Positions 24,151 to 33,491 of a stretch of 64,000 bases of DNA are shown in pieces. The stretch is taken from assembly GCA_910584945.1 (NCBI GenBank), contig CAJUDY010000006.1, forward strand, positions 62,001 to 126,000, written 5' to 3'. Below the pieces are notes generated by a model, which had not been told where the DNA came from, searched no databases, and saw only the letters and a list, made by a program, of their open reading frames with translations. Numbering within the stretch: position 1 is the first letter of the stretch; each line of letters opens with the position of its first letter. Both the position numbers and the translations under genes were made by a program. This DNA is from an uncultured Lachnospiraceae bacterium (GTDB lineage: Bacteria > Bacillota > Clostridia > Lachnospirales > Lachnospiraceae).

Positions 24151-24189
24151 TCTCGTCTTCCAGGTACCGCAAATACAACCTGGTTCTTT

Positions 24190-24680
24190 ATGGCATCTAT
24201 TAAAAATATCGGACATCGTATCTTCTCCGTCTGGATACATGAATTTCACAAGACCTCCCACCATCTTCCGAACTGCAATCGTATCTCTCTGATTCAAATT
24301 TCTTCCCAAACGAAAATACTCATCCAGCGCATCTCCATATGGTTTTTTTCTAAGTTCCCGCACGAACTCCGCCAGATAATCGGTAATAAAACCATAGTCA
24401 TTTGTAAAATGCTCCGATCTGAACTTCGGAATCTCCCATCCCGGAATATAACAGTGCATACGGTCAAGGAATGCTGTATCCGTTCCCATCTCCAGCGGGA
24501 ACGATTCAAACAGGCTGGATGTCTTTAGCAGCACATCCACACTCTGATTGATGTTACCGACAAATACCATAGAGTCAGAGGCGGCCTTCTCTTCCTTGCC
24601 CCTGGCAAAGGACCCGGACGCCATGCAATCTCTCATACTCTGGGTTCCGTCTTTATTCTTGTCGATCTTATCATCCTCGG
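24190..24680 (-). pseudogene. BrxL (BREX Lon-like) ATPase fragment
   Basis: A continuous frame carries MRDCMASGSFARGKEEK, SMVFVGNINQSVD, PLEMGTDTAFLDRMHCYIPG and YGFITDYLAEFVRELRK, then VRKMVGGLVKFMYPDG. These are the central ATPase motifs of BrxL, the Lon-like component of type I BREX phage defence. The N-terminal DNA-binding region with Walker A and the C-terminal protease domain are missing and no other brx gene is near. It is a dead fragment of a former defence island. Confidence 0.75.
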
Positions 24681-24988
24681 TCAGAGGACTGGCAGTATAA
24701 GGTGATTGTCCGTTCTCCCATAACAACGGTTGTAACTTCGCTTTGATACTTTGGCTGTGTTTGCATAAACTCCCTCCCATTTCAAAATTTTTGACAGCAG
24801 AAAAGGGCGGCACCTTTTACAGTGTCGCTCTTTGACCTGCCCCAGCTTTGGGACAAAATGTCCCAAACTTTTATGCCATTTAGACGCTTGAAAATTTATG
24901 GAGTGATAGATTACTCAGCATCAGTGGAAATGCTTGCTGGTCTATGTTATAATAAAATCATGATATTATACAAAATAGGGGGCGCACA

Positions 24989-25501
24989 GTGGGAAATATC
25001 ATTTCACTTAAAACATGTGAACAACATATTTCTATGAGCAATGGACTCACGGACGTTTTTATCAGCACATTAGGTCTAAGTGGTACATATTTAGCAAAAA
25101 CGGACGATGAAAAACGTATTATCATATGGCTTTTAGAAAAGGATCAAAGTGCAATCGGTGGTGGTTCAGTGGGTTTTGATATTTGTGATATGCCGTGGAA
25201 CATAGCAAACTTCAAAGAAATGAAATGTTTTCTACTGAATGTTATTGAGGGTGCAAAAAAGAGGGTCGGGTGGGAATTTCTGGGTTATCAGCCTAACGAA
25301 AAACTCTTATTTCCATGCCTAAATCAATTTTACAAACTAATCACTAATACAGATACAAGTATGCTTAATCAAGTAGCTGCTCAGGAATGGTTGAATGATA
25401 CTATGGAAATACCGAATGACCCTGTTGTTTGTGGCTATCCTCGTTGCAAAAAGCATCCAATATTCTTAACTGTCTTTGGGTGCTATCTTTGTAATAATTA
25501 G
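24989..25501 (+). CDS. Hypothetical protein with C-terminal zinc-binding-like cysteines
   Basis: 170 residues from GTG 24989 (AGGGGGC ahead). No known domain recognised. The C-terminus (CGYPRCKKHPIFLTVFGCYL, then CNN) has four Cys and one His that could bind zinc. Flanked by decayed genes on one side and a lipoprotein leader stub on the other, so it may be recent accessory cargo. Confidence 0.55.
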   Translation: MGNIISLKTCEQHISMSNGLTDVFISTLGLSGTYLAKTDDEKRIIIWLLEKDQSAIGGGSVGFDICDMPWNIANFKEMKCFLLNVIEGAKKRVGWEFLGYQPNEKLLFPCLNQFYKLITNTDTSMLNQVAAQEWLNDTMEIPNDPVVCGYPRCKKHPIFLTVFGCYLCNN

Positions 25502-25572
25502 ATTCGGTTGTTTATATTTTGTACGATACTACCGTTTAACAACCCCAGTGGGCAGATAGGAGACATAACACC

Positions 25573-25668
25573 GTGAAAAGCGAACGCAAAAAGAGAAGAT
25601 ATGCACTTGCTGCCGCTCTGGTCGGAGCGCTGGTACTACCACTATGCAGTTGCGCCGGAGGAATATAG
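25573..25668 (+). pseudogene. Lipoprotein signal-peptide stub
   Basis: 31 codons from a GTG encode KSERKKRRYALAAALVGALV and LPLCSCAGG, a lipoprotein leader with a lipobox-like end, then TAG. The mature part is absent. Probably the head of a deleted gene. Confidence 0.4.
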
Positions 25669-25717
25669 GGGAAAGCCCAGCGGTATCTTTCCGGTCGGTA
25701 CAGCGGAGAGTTTACAA

Positions 25718-26575
25718 TTATGGATGGATGCAGGCGGGAAAATCTCTCCCAATCACCACCGCCTTGGAGTCCTCCCCATGCCCGACCTCCTGGGTTTTGG
25801 CAATCGGCATCTTAGGCCCTGCAAAATTCCGGACCAGTTCGCAAACTGCCGCCGCGCCCTCTTCTCTCTCCATGCTTGTAAAAGTTCCAAGCAGAATTCC
25901 CGCTGTCTGTTCAAACGCGCCAAGCTGTTCTAACTGACTCAGATAAGTGATCAGTTGCTCCCGCCTGCCGCCCAGCGCTTCCAGAACGAGAATCTTCCCC
26001 TGAAGGTCCGGCCAGTAAGGCGTCCCTGCCAGCTTCAACAAGCAGCGGATATTCCCACCGACGGTCACTCCCCGCATGGAATTTTTCTGTATAAATTGAT
26101 ACGAAAACCGAGTCAGCGCTTCCGACTCCCGGAACAGATATTTCCGGAACTCCTCCTGCTGGATTTCGCTGTACGCGCCCACCAGATTCTTCACCTGATA
26201 CAATACTGACTCATTTCCTGACTTCCTGCCAATCGCATTGATCACCGTAGTCAGATCACTGTAGCCCCAGAAGCGCTTGCCGGAACCGGCGATCACCTCA
26301 TAATTAAGATAGGGCAGAATTTCATTGGCAATGTCGCCGCCGGAGACGTCGAAGATCTCCCGGATCGTGTCGTCCTTATAGAACTTCATCAACTGATCCG
26401 CCCGCTCTCTGCCAGTAGGACGCTCTTTCTCTTCGTCTGCATAAATCTGCTCACTGAAGACCGGAACCGCGCCCATCCCGCGCAGTACCTGATCCAATCT
26501 CTGAAGCTTGTCCCGCTCGCTTTTGGGACGCCTGTTGGAACAGCATACAATCGCAACTCTTTCTCCTGTTTTCAT
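25718..26575 (-). CDS. S66 peptidase (LD-carboxypeptidase/MccF-like)
   Basis: 285 residues. The N-terminal VAIVCCSNRRP segment, DVSGGDIANEILPYLNYE and WGYSDLTTVINAI with the Ser nucleophile in GYSD fit the S66 family. The C-terminal half carries the expected LVLEALGG (catalytic Glu) and GHGEDSKAVVIG (catalytic His). Members trim peptidoglycan tetrapeptides or detoxify microcin C-like compounds. AAAGGA precedes ATG 26575. It lies 21 bp after the Lrp-type regulator, which probably controls it. Confidence 0.85.
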   Translation of the reverse strand: MKTGERVAIVCCSNRRPKSERDKLQRLDQVLRGMGAVPVFSEQIYADEEKERPTGRERADQLMKFYKDDTIREIFDVSGGDIANEILPYLNYEVIAGSGKRFWGYSDLTTVINAIGRKSGNESVLYQVKNLVGAYSEIQQEEFRKYLFRESEALTRFSYQFIQKNSMRGVTVGGNIRCLLKLAGTPYWPDLQGKILVLEALGGRREQLITYLSQLEQLGAFEQTAGILLGTFTSMEREEGAAAVCELVRNFAGPKMPIAKTQEVGHGEDSKAVVIGRDFPACIHP

Positions 26576-26595
26576 ATTCTGATTCCTTTCCGGCA

Positions 26596-27039
26596 TCAAG
26601 CCTTTGTTTCCCTGGGATTAAATACGTTATCTTTGATCGTCTCAATCACAATATAGCTCTCAATCACACTGCAGGTATACAGAGTGTTGATCAGATCCTG
26701 ATATTCCTGCATATCCACGCAGCTCACCTGCAAAAGGAGCGCATGACGTCCCGCCAGCGTATAGGCCGCTGTGATCTGCGGCTGCTTTTTTGCCCAGCGG
26801 ATATTGGACTCCAGTTCGCCGATTCTCAGGGAGCAGACAATGAACGCATTCACCGTGTTTCCGAGTTTTGCCTGATTTACTTTTATCGTATATCCGGTGA
26901 TCACGCCGGAATCTTCCAGTTTCCGCACGCGCTCACAGGTGGCCGGAACACTCATCGAAATCTCCTTTGCAAGATTGCGCATGGAAATGCGGGCATCCTG
27001 TTGTAAGATCGATAAAATTTTTTCATCTATTGAATCCAT
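26596..27039 (-). CDS. Lrp/AsnC family regulator
   Basis: 147 residues. HTH at 5-55 (DEKILSILQQDARISMRNLA, VPATCERVRKLEDSGVI) and a C-terminal RAM/AsnC ligand domain (AYTLAGRHALLLQVSCVDM). Such proteins sense amino acids. AAGGAG nine bases before ATG 27039. It is divergent from a truncated dapA-like gene, whose head is missing up to this promoter, so the original regulatory region has been altered. Confidence 0.93.
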   Translation of the reverse strand: MDSIDEKILSILQQDARISMRNLAKEISMSVPATCERVRKLEDSGVITGYTIKVNQAKLGNTVNAFIVCSLRIGELESNIRWAKKQPQITAAYTLAGRHALLLQVSCVDMQEYQDLINTLYTCSVIESYIVIETIKDNVFNPRETKA

Positions 27040-27058
27040 AATAAAACGCTCCTTTCCA

Positions 27059-27799
27059 ATGGTATCTCTCACTATGAAAGAACGGATTCACGCCATCGAG
27101 ACTGCCGTCAAGGCGGCTGACGGACGCATTCCTGTGATTGCAGGCGTCCTGGAACCCGGGATCGGAGACGCTATCGAGGCCGCCCGCCTGTTCCGGGAAG
27201 CCGGCGCTTCCATTCCTCTGGTTTTGACTCCATATTATATAAATCCCACTCAGGAAGGCATCTATGAATTTTTCAAAAAATTCGATGAAGGATTCAAAAG
27301 TCCTTTCCTGATTTACAACATTCCTTACAAGAACGTTACCAATGTCAAACCGGCTACCTTTGCAAAAATCGTGGAAGACATCCCAAATTGTGCAGGGATC
27401 AAGGAATGCTCTGTAGCGTTTGCAGATTGTGTGGACATTGTACATCGGGTGAGCGATCAATGTACCGTTTTCAGCGGAGAAGACCTGATGATGGGCGGAC
27501 ATGTATTATTTGGAGCGGAGGCGGCCATCATCGCCAGCGCCAATCTGATCCCCGACGCGTGGTCCAAAATGTTTGAAGACGCCAGAGCCCGAAATATCCA
27601 GGCGGTGATTGATTTCCAGAAAAAGTATTACCCTCTGTTTGATTTACTATTTGCAGAGATTAACCCGGCGCCTTTGAAATATGCCATGAAGCAGATTGGA
27701 ATGGATGCAGGCGAAGTAAGTCTCCCACTGCTTCCATGTTCACAGGCTTTGCGGGCAAAGCTTGATTCCATGATTCAGGAAATGAATATCCATTGTTAG
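27059..27799 (+). pseudogene. DapA-family lyase lacking its N-terminus
   Basis: The frame contains the Schiff-base region (LIYNIPYKNVT with Tyr, CAGIKECS with the catalytic Lys) and the rest of the TIM barrel, but starts inside helix 1 (SLTMKERIHAIETAVK). About 50 residues including the GTTGE phosphate-binding motif are gone. There is no ribosome site in this direction: the bases upstream of the ATG at 27059 are the complement of the Lrp gene's own site. Likely non-functional. Confidence 0.75.
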
Positions 27800-27872
27800 A
27801 AAACGATAGGAATTCCATTGATGCCACACAATCCGTTCCGATTGTGTGGCATCATTAAGTATAACCCAGCCA

Positions 27873-28118
27873 TTATATAATTTCAATATTGGGATTACCA
27901 AGCGCCTCGCTAAGTAATGCTTCACTGATCTCGAATTCATCCATGGCCAGCGTGCTTTCAAGGCGGACGATCTTTGGATGCTCCGGATCAATAAAGCGAC
28001 AGGTCTTAAGCTCCATAGCCACCGCCTCTTCCTCCGTCTCCATAATCACAGGGATCTGGCAGGCCTGTGGGTTGCAGCAGGCCAGACCATTCGCATGGAC
28101 CTCCTTCTTCTTTTCCAC
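27873..28118 (-). pseudogene. C-terminal fragment of a LarA/DUF2088-like protein
   Basis: About 81 residues: ETEEEAVAMELKTC, HPKIVRLESTLAMDEFEIS and EALLSEALGNPNIEI match the end of lactate racemase-like DUF2088 proteins. The nickel-pincer region is absent. It sits directly behind the nhaC fragment. Confidence 0.55.
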
Positions 28119-28135
28119 TGCAGTCCTTCGCTGCC

Positions 28136-28715
28136 TTATGCGTCAAGTTCCGCCAATGATTTCTGCTCCCCTTCCTCCTCTTCGATCTTTCTCATCTCTT
28201 CCGCCTGCTGTTCGTCCGTGAGATTGAACATTCCGATATTGAACACCGCCAGCAGCAGCGCTATGAGCGGACACAGATAGCTCAGAGTCAGGTACTTAAA
28301 GTAGCCGCCGGCACCATAAATACTAACGCCCAGGGTAGCCATATAAAAGGCGCCGGACTGTCCCCAGGGAAACAGGCAGGACACGGTGGTTCCCACATCC
28401 TCCAGCGTTCGGGAAAGTGCCGGAAGACCGCACTTGTTCTTCACATAGCATTTCTTCCATGCGGAACCCACGAACACCGAACTCAAATAAGAGATTCCGG
28501 CAATTGCATGCACCACAAAGATTGCGATCTCCGCCGTGAACACTGCTTTCACGCGGGTATTGGCAAAGTTCATCAAAGGCTCTACCGCTTTATCCAGGAT
28601 ACCGCAGCGGATCAGGATTGCTGTAAGCGCAAATCCCGTGTAGCAAATCATAACCACATTGGCCATGGCAATCATGCCGCCTCTGTTCAGCAGATAATGG
28701 TTGGTATTGGAAAGC
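28136..28715 (-). pseudogene. C-terminal half of an NhaC-type Na+/H+ antiporter
   Basis: About 190 residues with four to five membrane helices (IAMANVVMICYTGFALTAIL, AIFVVHAIAGISYLSS) and the conserved PWGQSGAFYMATLGV segment, then an acidic tail. The first 250 or so residues are missing; an in-frame stop lies just upstream of 28715. Likely part of the same lost operon as the dapA- and larA-like pieces. Confidence 0.7.
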
Positions 28716-28922
28716 GATCACTTGGTACTGTCATTATAAAAAAAATAGAAAATATCCACCATTTTTTAAATTATTTTTTTGGACCATGTGACCTAACATT
28801 TGGAAAGTAAATGCTTTTCTTTCCAAACATTTTCAAATATCGGGAATAACTGTTTGTCAAATACTGACAGAAAGCAATGGAATTTCACCAGAATATTGGT
28901 CAAATCGCAAGAAAATGAGAAT

Positions 28923-28992
28923 AAAATACCGGTCGGAGTCATTTATACCGCAAAGCTTCTATAGGTATAAACGATCTCGACCGGTATTTTTT
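28923..28992. terminator. Long hairpin with T-run, probable bidirectional terminator
   Basis: AAATACCGGTCG pairs with CGACCGGTATTT across about 43 bases; a nested TTATACC/GGTATAA stem and a T7 run follow. The 28716-29037 gap otherwise shows only AT-rich sequence with no ORF. Confidence 0.65.
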
Positions 28993-29037
28993 TGAATATG
29001 GCTTTTTTGCTTCTTTAGATAATACGTTCCTGTCTTT

Positions 29038-29664
29038 TCACATCTCCTCCCGCACCCGTCTCAATACATGAGAAATCGCGAACATCAGCGTCTCATAATG
29101 CATATAGTCCAGAATGTGCCGGTCCACCAGGATCTGCAAGCTTGCGGGGAACTCCTCGTCGGATTCCCAGAAGCGCAGAATCAGCGGAAGAAACGGGAAC
29201 AGATACAGCTCATAGGCCGCGTCGCCCTTTTCCAGCTTTTTCCCTTCCAGCTTTTCACAGGCGCGGATCAGCGCGTCGATTTTCCCGTCAAAATATTTCC
29301 CGGCGTCCTCAAAAAAGTCGCTTCCTTTTTCCAGCGTGCCGCCCCGGATACCGGACAGACTTTTTACGTTGACCCATTCATGAGCCAGGTGACAGCCCTC
29401 TTTGGAGCAGCAGAGCACATCGTAGATGGTCATGGACTCATTATAGTCCGTTTTCTCTTCAGTCAAAAAACCATCCCTGGACCAGCTCACCTGTCCGTTC
29501 CGGCGGTGAATCCGGTATTCCCGTTCCAGGCAGCGAATGTACAAATAATCGTTATCCTGTCCAAGACCGAATTTCCGGATCATCTTTTCCTGATCATACT
29601 TTAAAAACACATCCGCCATGTCGTTTTTCATCTTTTCATAATTCGATATTTTCTCGTTTGTCAT
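29038..29664 (-). CDS. DUF3786 family protein
   Basis: 208 residues. YLYIRCLEREYRIHRRNGQV, MTIYDVLCCS, FWESDEEFPASLQILVD and LDYMHYETLM match DUF3786, found in anaerobes and often near corrinoid or redox genes. Biochemical role unknown. It is 6 bp downstream of the AAA/PD-(D/E)XK gene but unlikely to be functionally linked. Confidence 0.83.
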   Translation of the reverse strand: MTNEKISNYEKMKNDMADVFLKYDQEKMIRKFGLGQDNDYLYIRCLEREYRIHRRNGQVSWSRDGFLTEEKTDYNESMTIYDVLCCSKEGCHLAHEWVNVKSLSGIRGGTLEKGSDFFEDAGKYFDGKIDALIRACEKLEGKKLEKGDAAYELYLFPFLPLILRFWESDEEFPASLQILVDRHILDYMHYETLMFAISHVLRRVREEM

Positions 29665-29670
29665 TCTCTC

Positions 29671-31365
29671 TCACCCCATCCCTTTTCCGATCAGCACTGT
29701 CTTTCCCTCGAAAGCGAAACCATAGCGCCGGATGTTTTCCGACGGAATCCCTTTTGCCTCCAGCGCGGCGGCATACTTTTTCGCTTCGATCTGAGCCAGC
29801 GCATTCTGCACGGTCTCCTCCAGATTTTTTTCTCTTGAAGTCTTCACTTTAAACTCCAAGATATACGCGTCCTCCGACGCCCTAAGCGGTTCCAGCATCA
29901 CGTCGTATCTTCCGAATCCGCTTTCCCTGTTGGAAAGAATCCTATAGCGATCTTCCAGATCCACCATCAGTCCCAGGACAAATCCATGATAAAATCGCTC
30001 CGGCTCCGCCTCCGACGGCTGAACGCCGGTATCAAAACTGCTGAACGTCTTTAGCGCCACCCGGTTCATATATTCGTTCATGGCGTCCAGATCATCAAGC
30101 TCCAAGGCTTTTATAAAATCATTGTAGGCCGGAATACTCTGCGAAAACCAGCCCCGAATCAATTTTCCAAACAGAAAACGGACTTCCCGATTCGTCAGAG
30201 ACAATTCATAGAGCTCCTGACCGGTTTTCTCGTCAAACCGATACGAATCAACCCTCAGATAACCGCCTGCAAGAAACAGACTCCAGATGGCGCTCACGCT
30301 CTGGTCCAGCTGATCGAACACGATCTGCTCATCAATCTGCGTACACAGCTTTCCTCCTTTCAGGAGGTCCTCCATCCTGATCTTGACTTCTCTGCTGCCT
30401 TCCCGAATCAGTTTTCCTGCCAGGCTGTTGCTACTGGTATTGGCCCAGTAAGTCGAAAGCTTCTTCTTATCCAGATAATTCAGAATCGACCATGGGTTGT
30501 AGATTCCCGTCTGCCGACCAAACGTAAAGCCGTCATACCAGCTCTTCACCTTGTCTCTTTGTCCGGACAGACCATATTCCTCCAGGGCGTCTTGCACTTC
30601 CTGCTGCGTAAAACCAAACGAAGCCTCGTACTTTTCCGAAGTGGTCGTCACAACCTCCAGATTGTTCAGGTCGGAGAAAACAGACTCTCTGCTGACTCTG
30701 GTGATCCCTGTCATAACCGCCCGGTCCAGGTACGGGTTCGTCTTAAACGCCCCGTTGAACAGACCTCTGATAAAGTCCGTCAGTTCCTCCCAATATCCAT
30801 GCACATATGCCTCCTGCATGGGCGTATCGTATTCATCCAGCAGAATAATGACTTTTTTTCCATAGTAACAGGACAGATATTTTGAGAGGACGTTCAGGGA
30901 ACTGACGGCCAGATAATCATCCATCTCCGGAGACACTTTCTTGAAAAAATCCCTTTCCTCCTCATTCAGACAGCCGCTGTTCAGGAGGAAGTCATAACGA
31001 TTGTATAGGCTTCTGATCACATGGCAGATCATCTTCCTCGCTTTTGAAAAAGAACGTTCTTTCACACCGGCAAAGCTCAGGGAAATCACCGGATAAGTTC
31101 CCTGAAGCCTGCGGTAATCTTCTTCCTTCCAGATCTCAAGCCCGCCAAAAAGCTCCTCACCCCGGCCCACATATTCCACTGACAGAAACTGCTCCAGCAT
31201 GCTCATATTCAGCGTCTTTCCAAAACGCCGGGGGCGGGTGATCAGCGTCACATCGTCCTGATTCTCCCACCATTCTTTGATAAATCCTGTCTTGTCAATA
31301 TAAAAACAATTCCGCTCCACGATCTTCTCAAAGCTCTGGAGTCCGATTCCCACTGCTCTTGCCAT
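29671..31365 (-). CDS. AAA-ATPase-like/PD-(D/E)XK nuclease family protein
   Basis: About 564 residues. N-terminal AAA-like domain (FYIDKTGFIKEW, TLITRPRRFGKTLNMSML as Walker A region, VIILLDEYDTPMQEAY as Walker B) and a C-terminal DUF1703 PD-(D/E)XK domain (GRYDVMLEP, AYILEFKVK, YAAALEAKG, RRYGFAFEGKTVLI). The family is expanded in gut Bacteroidetes and Clostridia; function unproven. ATG 31365 follows GGAGGG. Confidence 0.88.
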   Translation of the reverse strand: MARAVGIGLQSFEKIVERNCFYIDKTGFIKEWWENQDDVTLITRPRRFGKTLNMSMLEQFLSVEYVGRGEELFGGLEIWKEEDYRRLQGTYPVISLSFAGVKERSFSKARKMICHVIRSLYNRYDFLLNSGCLNEEERDFFKKVSPEMDDYLAVSSLNVLSKYLSCYYGKKVIILLDEYDTPMQEAYVHGYWEELTDFIRGLFNGAFKTNPYLDRAVMTGITRVSRESVFSDLNNLEVVTTTSEKYEASFGFTQQEVQDALEEYGLSGQRDKVKSWYDGFTFGRQTGIYNPWSILNYLDKKKLSTYWANTSSNSLAGKLIREGSREVKIRMEDLLKGGKLCTQIDEQIVFDQLDQSVSAIWSLFLAGGYLRVDSYRFDEKTGQELYELSLTNREVRFLFGKLIRGWFSQSIPAYNDFIKALELDDLDAMNEYMNRVALKTFSSFDTGVQPSEAEPERFYHGFVLGLMVDLEDRYRILSNRESGFGRYDVMLEPLRASEDAYILEFKVKTSREKNLEETVQNALAQIEAKKYAAALEAKGIPSENIRRYGFAFEGKTVLIGKGMG

Positions 31366-31393
31366 GCGTCCCTCCGACATCTGTTTTCCGTTG

Positions 31394-31497
31394 TAACTGT
31401 TCAGTACCTTTACAGTTCCTTTCCGTTCTCATATTGCCTCACATTTATTATACTTTAGGAACCGCGCCTGTACAAGGCGAAAATCAGCGATTTTCGC
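31394..31497. repeat. Intergenic hairpin pair related to 3720-3849
   Basis: TAACTGTTCAGTACC with TACAGTT (31394-31417), and GCGAAAATC/GATTTTCGC (31477-31497). The first hairpin shares TAACTGTTCAG with the 3720-3849 element. Confidence 0.45.
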
Positions 31498-31503
31498 ACC
31501 CAT

Positions 31504-31542
31504 AAAAAAACCGGCTGCCCGGTTCCAGGAACCATGGCAGCC
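31504..31542 (-). terminator. Terminator of scrB-scrA
   Basis: Minus strand GGCTGCC...GGCAGCC stem (31536-31542 with 31513-31519), an inner GGTTCC/GGAACC stem, and T7. Confidence 0.88.
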
Positions 31543-31580
31543 TGCCTTCGTAAATACCGTTTATCCATATGTATCCGGGA

Positions 31581-33458
31581 TCAGAACCGGACAATCTCCG
31601 TCTCCTTCCCCACAGCATCCACGCCGCTGATCAGTTGGACGTCCGGATATTCATCGGAATTTGTGAGCACCAGGATGCAGGTGGTCTGAAGTCCTTTTGC
31701 CTCGATCCCTTTTTTATCGAATCTCATCAGCTCCTGCCCCTGTTTTACTTTTTCATTCTCATGAACGAACACTTCAAAACCTTCTCCATTCAGGCTGACC
31801 GTATCCAGACCGATGTGAAGCAGAAGCTCCGCTCCGTTATTCAGCGTCATCCCAATGGCATGATTGGAACCCTCCGCGATCATGGAGACGGTACCGTCGC
31901 AGGGAGCCAGAATGATCTGCTCTGTCGGTTCAATCGCAACGCCGTCCCCCAGCGCCTTTGAGGAAAATACCGCGTCTTTCACTTCCGTGATCGGGATCAC
32001 CTTTCCGGAAACAAATGCTTTCAGCACATTTACCGGTTTCTCTTTTGTCTCCGTTTTCTGAGAAGACGCCCCGTCCGCCTTTTTGTCCTCCTCATGGAAT
32101 CCAAAAAACCAGGTCATGGCAAAGGCCACCGCAAAAGAAATCACATTGACCAGCAGGTAGAACGGAAGCTGCTCGTTCAGATACAACAGGGTTCCGGGAA
32201 TTCCCGTGATCGACATCCCTGTAGCGCGCAGATGCAGAAGAGAGGCCAGAAATCCTCCCACGCCGCCGCCGACCATGGCCATGACAAAAGGTTTCACAAA
32301 TCTTAAATTAACACCGAATACCGCCGGTTCCGTGATACCAAGCAACGCGGACAGACAGGACGGATACGCCACCTGCTTCGTCTTATTGGATCTGGCCTTC
32401 ATGGCAACCGCCAACACTGCTCCTGCCTGCGCCACATTTCCGCAGGTCCCGATAGGATTCAGATAATTCCAGCCATCCTGCGCCAGCATGCTGATCTCCA
32501 GGAAATTTAGAATATGATGAATGCCAAAGATTCCAAGAAGCTGTCCGAAAGAGCCGTATAAAAGTCCGCCGATGCCCAAAGGCAGGAACAGAAGATTCTC
32601 AACCAGCCACAAAACGCCGCTTTCCACTGTGTGAAGGATCGGCCCCAGTACGAAGAGCGCCAACACGATTCCTACCAGCATGGTTACAAAGGGCGTAACA
32701 ATCAGATCGACGGCGTCCGGTACATGCCGGCGGAGCCACTGTTCAAATTTTGCCCCAATGATACCGGTGACAAACGCCGGAAGTACAGACCCCTGATACC
32801 CCGCAACCTTGATAAATCCGAAGAATACCAGCGGTTCCGCTGCGCCGGAACCCACATCATAGGCGCTGGGCAGCGCCGGATTCACCAGCATCAGGCCAAG
32901 CACAATGCCGATCACCGGATTGCCGCCGAAGTTGCGGAAAGTAGACCAGCACACCAGGGCCGGAAGGAATGCAAACGCTGTATCCGTCAGGATCTGCGTT
33001 ACTTTCAGGAAATTCTGCGGAATGCTCTCCGGCGTCATGCCAAAGATGCCCAGCACCGCTTCCTGTGTCAAAAGTCCCCGAAGCCCCATGAACAGACCGG
33101 TGGCCACCAGTACCGGAATAATCGGAACAAATACATCCGAGAACATGCGGATCGCTCTTTGAAAACGATTGCCGTATACGACGGTTTCTTTTTTCTCCCC
33201 GGACTCCGCCCCGCCGGTAATCTTTATGACTTCGTCATATACCCGGTTGACCAGACCGGTCCCGAGGATGATCTGATACTGGCCGGAATTGAAAAATGAC
33301 CCCTTTACCCGGTCCAGCGCTTCTACTGCATCCGCCTCAATCCGATCCTTATTTGAGACGACAATCCGAAGCCTCGTGGCACAATGTCTGACAGAGACGA
33401 TGTTTTCCTCTCCGCCCACCAGCTCTACAATTTTTTCCGCCAATTGCTTTTCACTCAT
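31581..33458 (-). CDS. scrA: PTS IIBCA permease, probably sucrose-specific
   Basis: 625 residues: IIB (1-80) with the phospho-Cys in RHCATRLRI, IIC (about 105-450) with around ten helices, and IIA (about 490-620) with the phospho-His in LLLHIGLDTVSL. It imports and phosphorylates a disaccharide. Sucrose is inferred from the GH32 gene 33 bp upstream in the same operon. ATG 33458 has AGGAGG upstream. It is related to the bglF product at 38298-40190 but clearly diverged. Confidence 0.88.
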   Translation of the reverse strand: MSEKQLAEKIVELVGGEENIVSVRHCATRLRIVVSNKDRIEADAVEALDRVKGSFFNSGQYQIILGTGLVNRVYDEVIKITGGAESGEKKETVVYGNRFQRAIRMFSDVFVPIIPVLVATGLFMGLRGLLTQEAVLGIFGMTPESIPQNFLKVTQILTDTAFAFLPALVCWSTFRNFGGNPVIGIVLGLMLVNPALPSAYDVGSGAAEPLVFFGFIKVAGYQGSVLPAFVTGIIGAKFEQWLRRHVPDAVDLIVTPFVTMLVGIVLALFVLGPILHTVESGVLWLVENLLFLPLGIGGLLYGSFGQLLGIFGIHHILNFLEISMLAQDGWNYLNPIGTCGNVAQAGAVLAVAMKARSNKTKQVAYPSCLSALLGITEPAVFGVNLRFVKPFVMAMVGGGVGGFLASLLHLRATGMSITGIPGTLLYLNEQLPFYLLVNVISFAVAFAMTWFFGFHEEDKKADGASSQKTETKEKPVNVLKAFVSGKVIPITEVKDAVFSSKALGDGVAIEPTEQIILAPCDGTVSMIAEGSNHAIGMTLNNGAELLLHIGLDTVSLNGEGFEVFVHENEKVKQGQELMRFDKKGIEAKGLQTTCILVLTNSDEYPDVQLISGVDAVGKETEIVRF

Positions 33459-33491
33459 ATTTTTCCTCCTGCTATAATTCCGCAATTTCTC

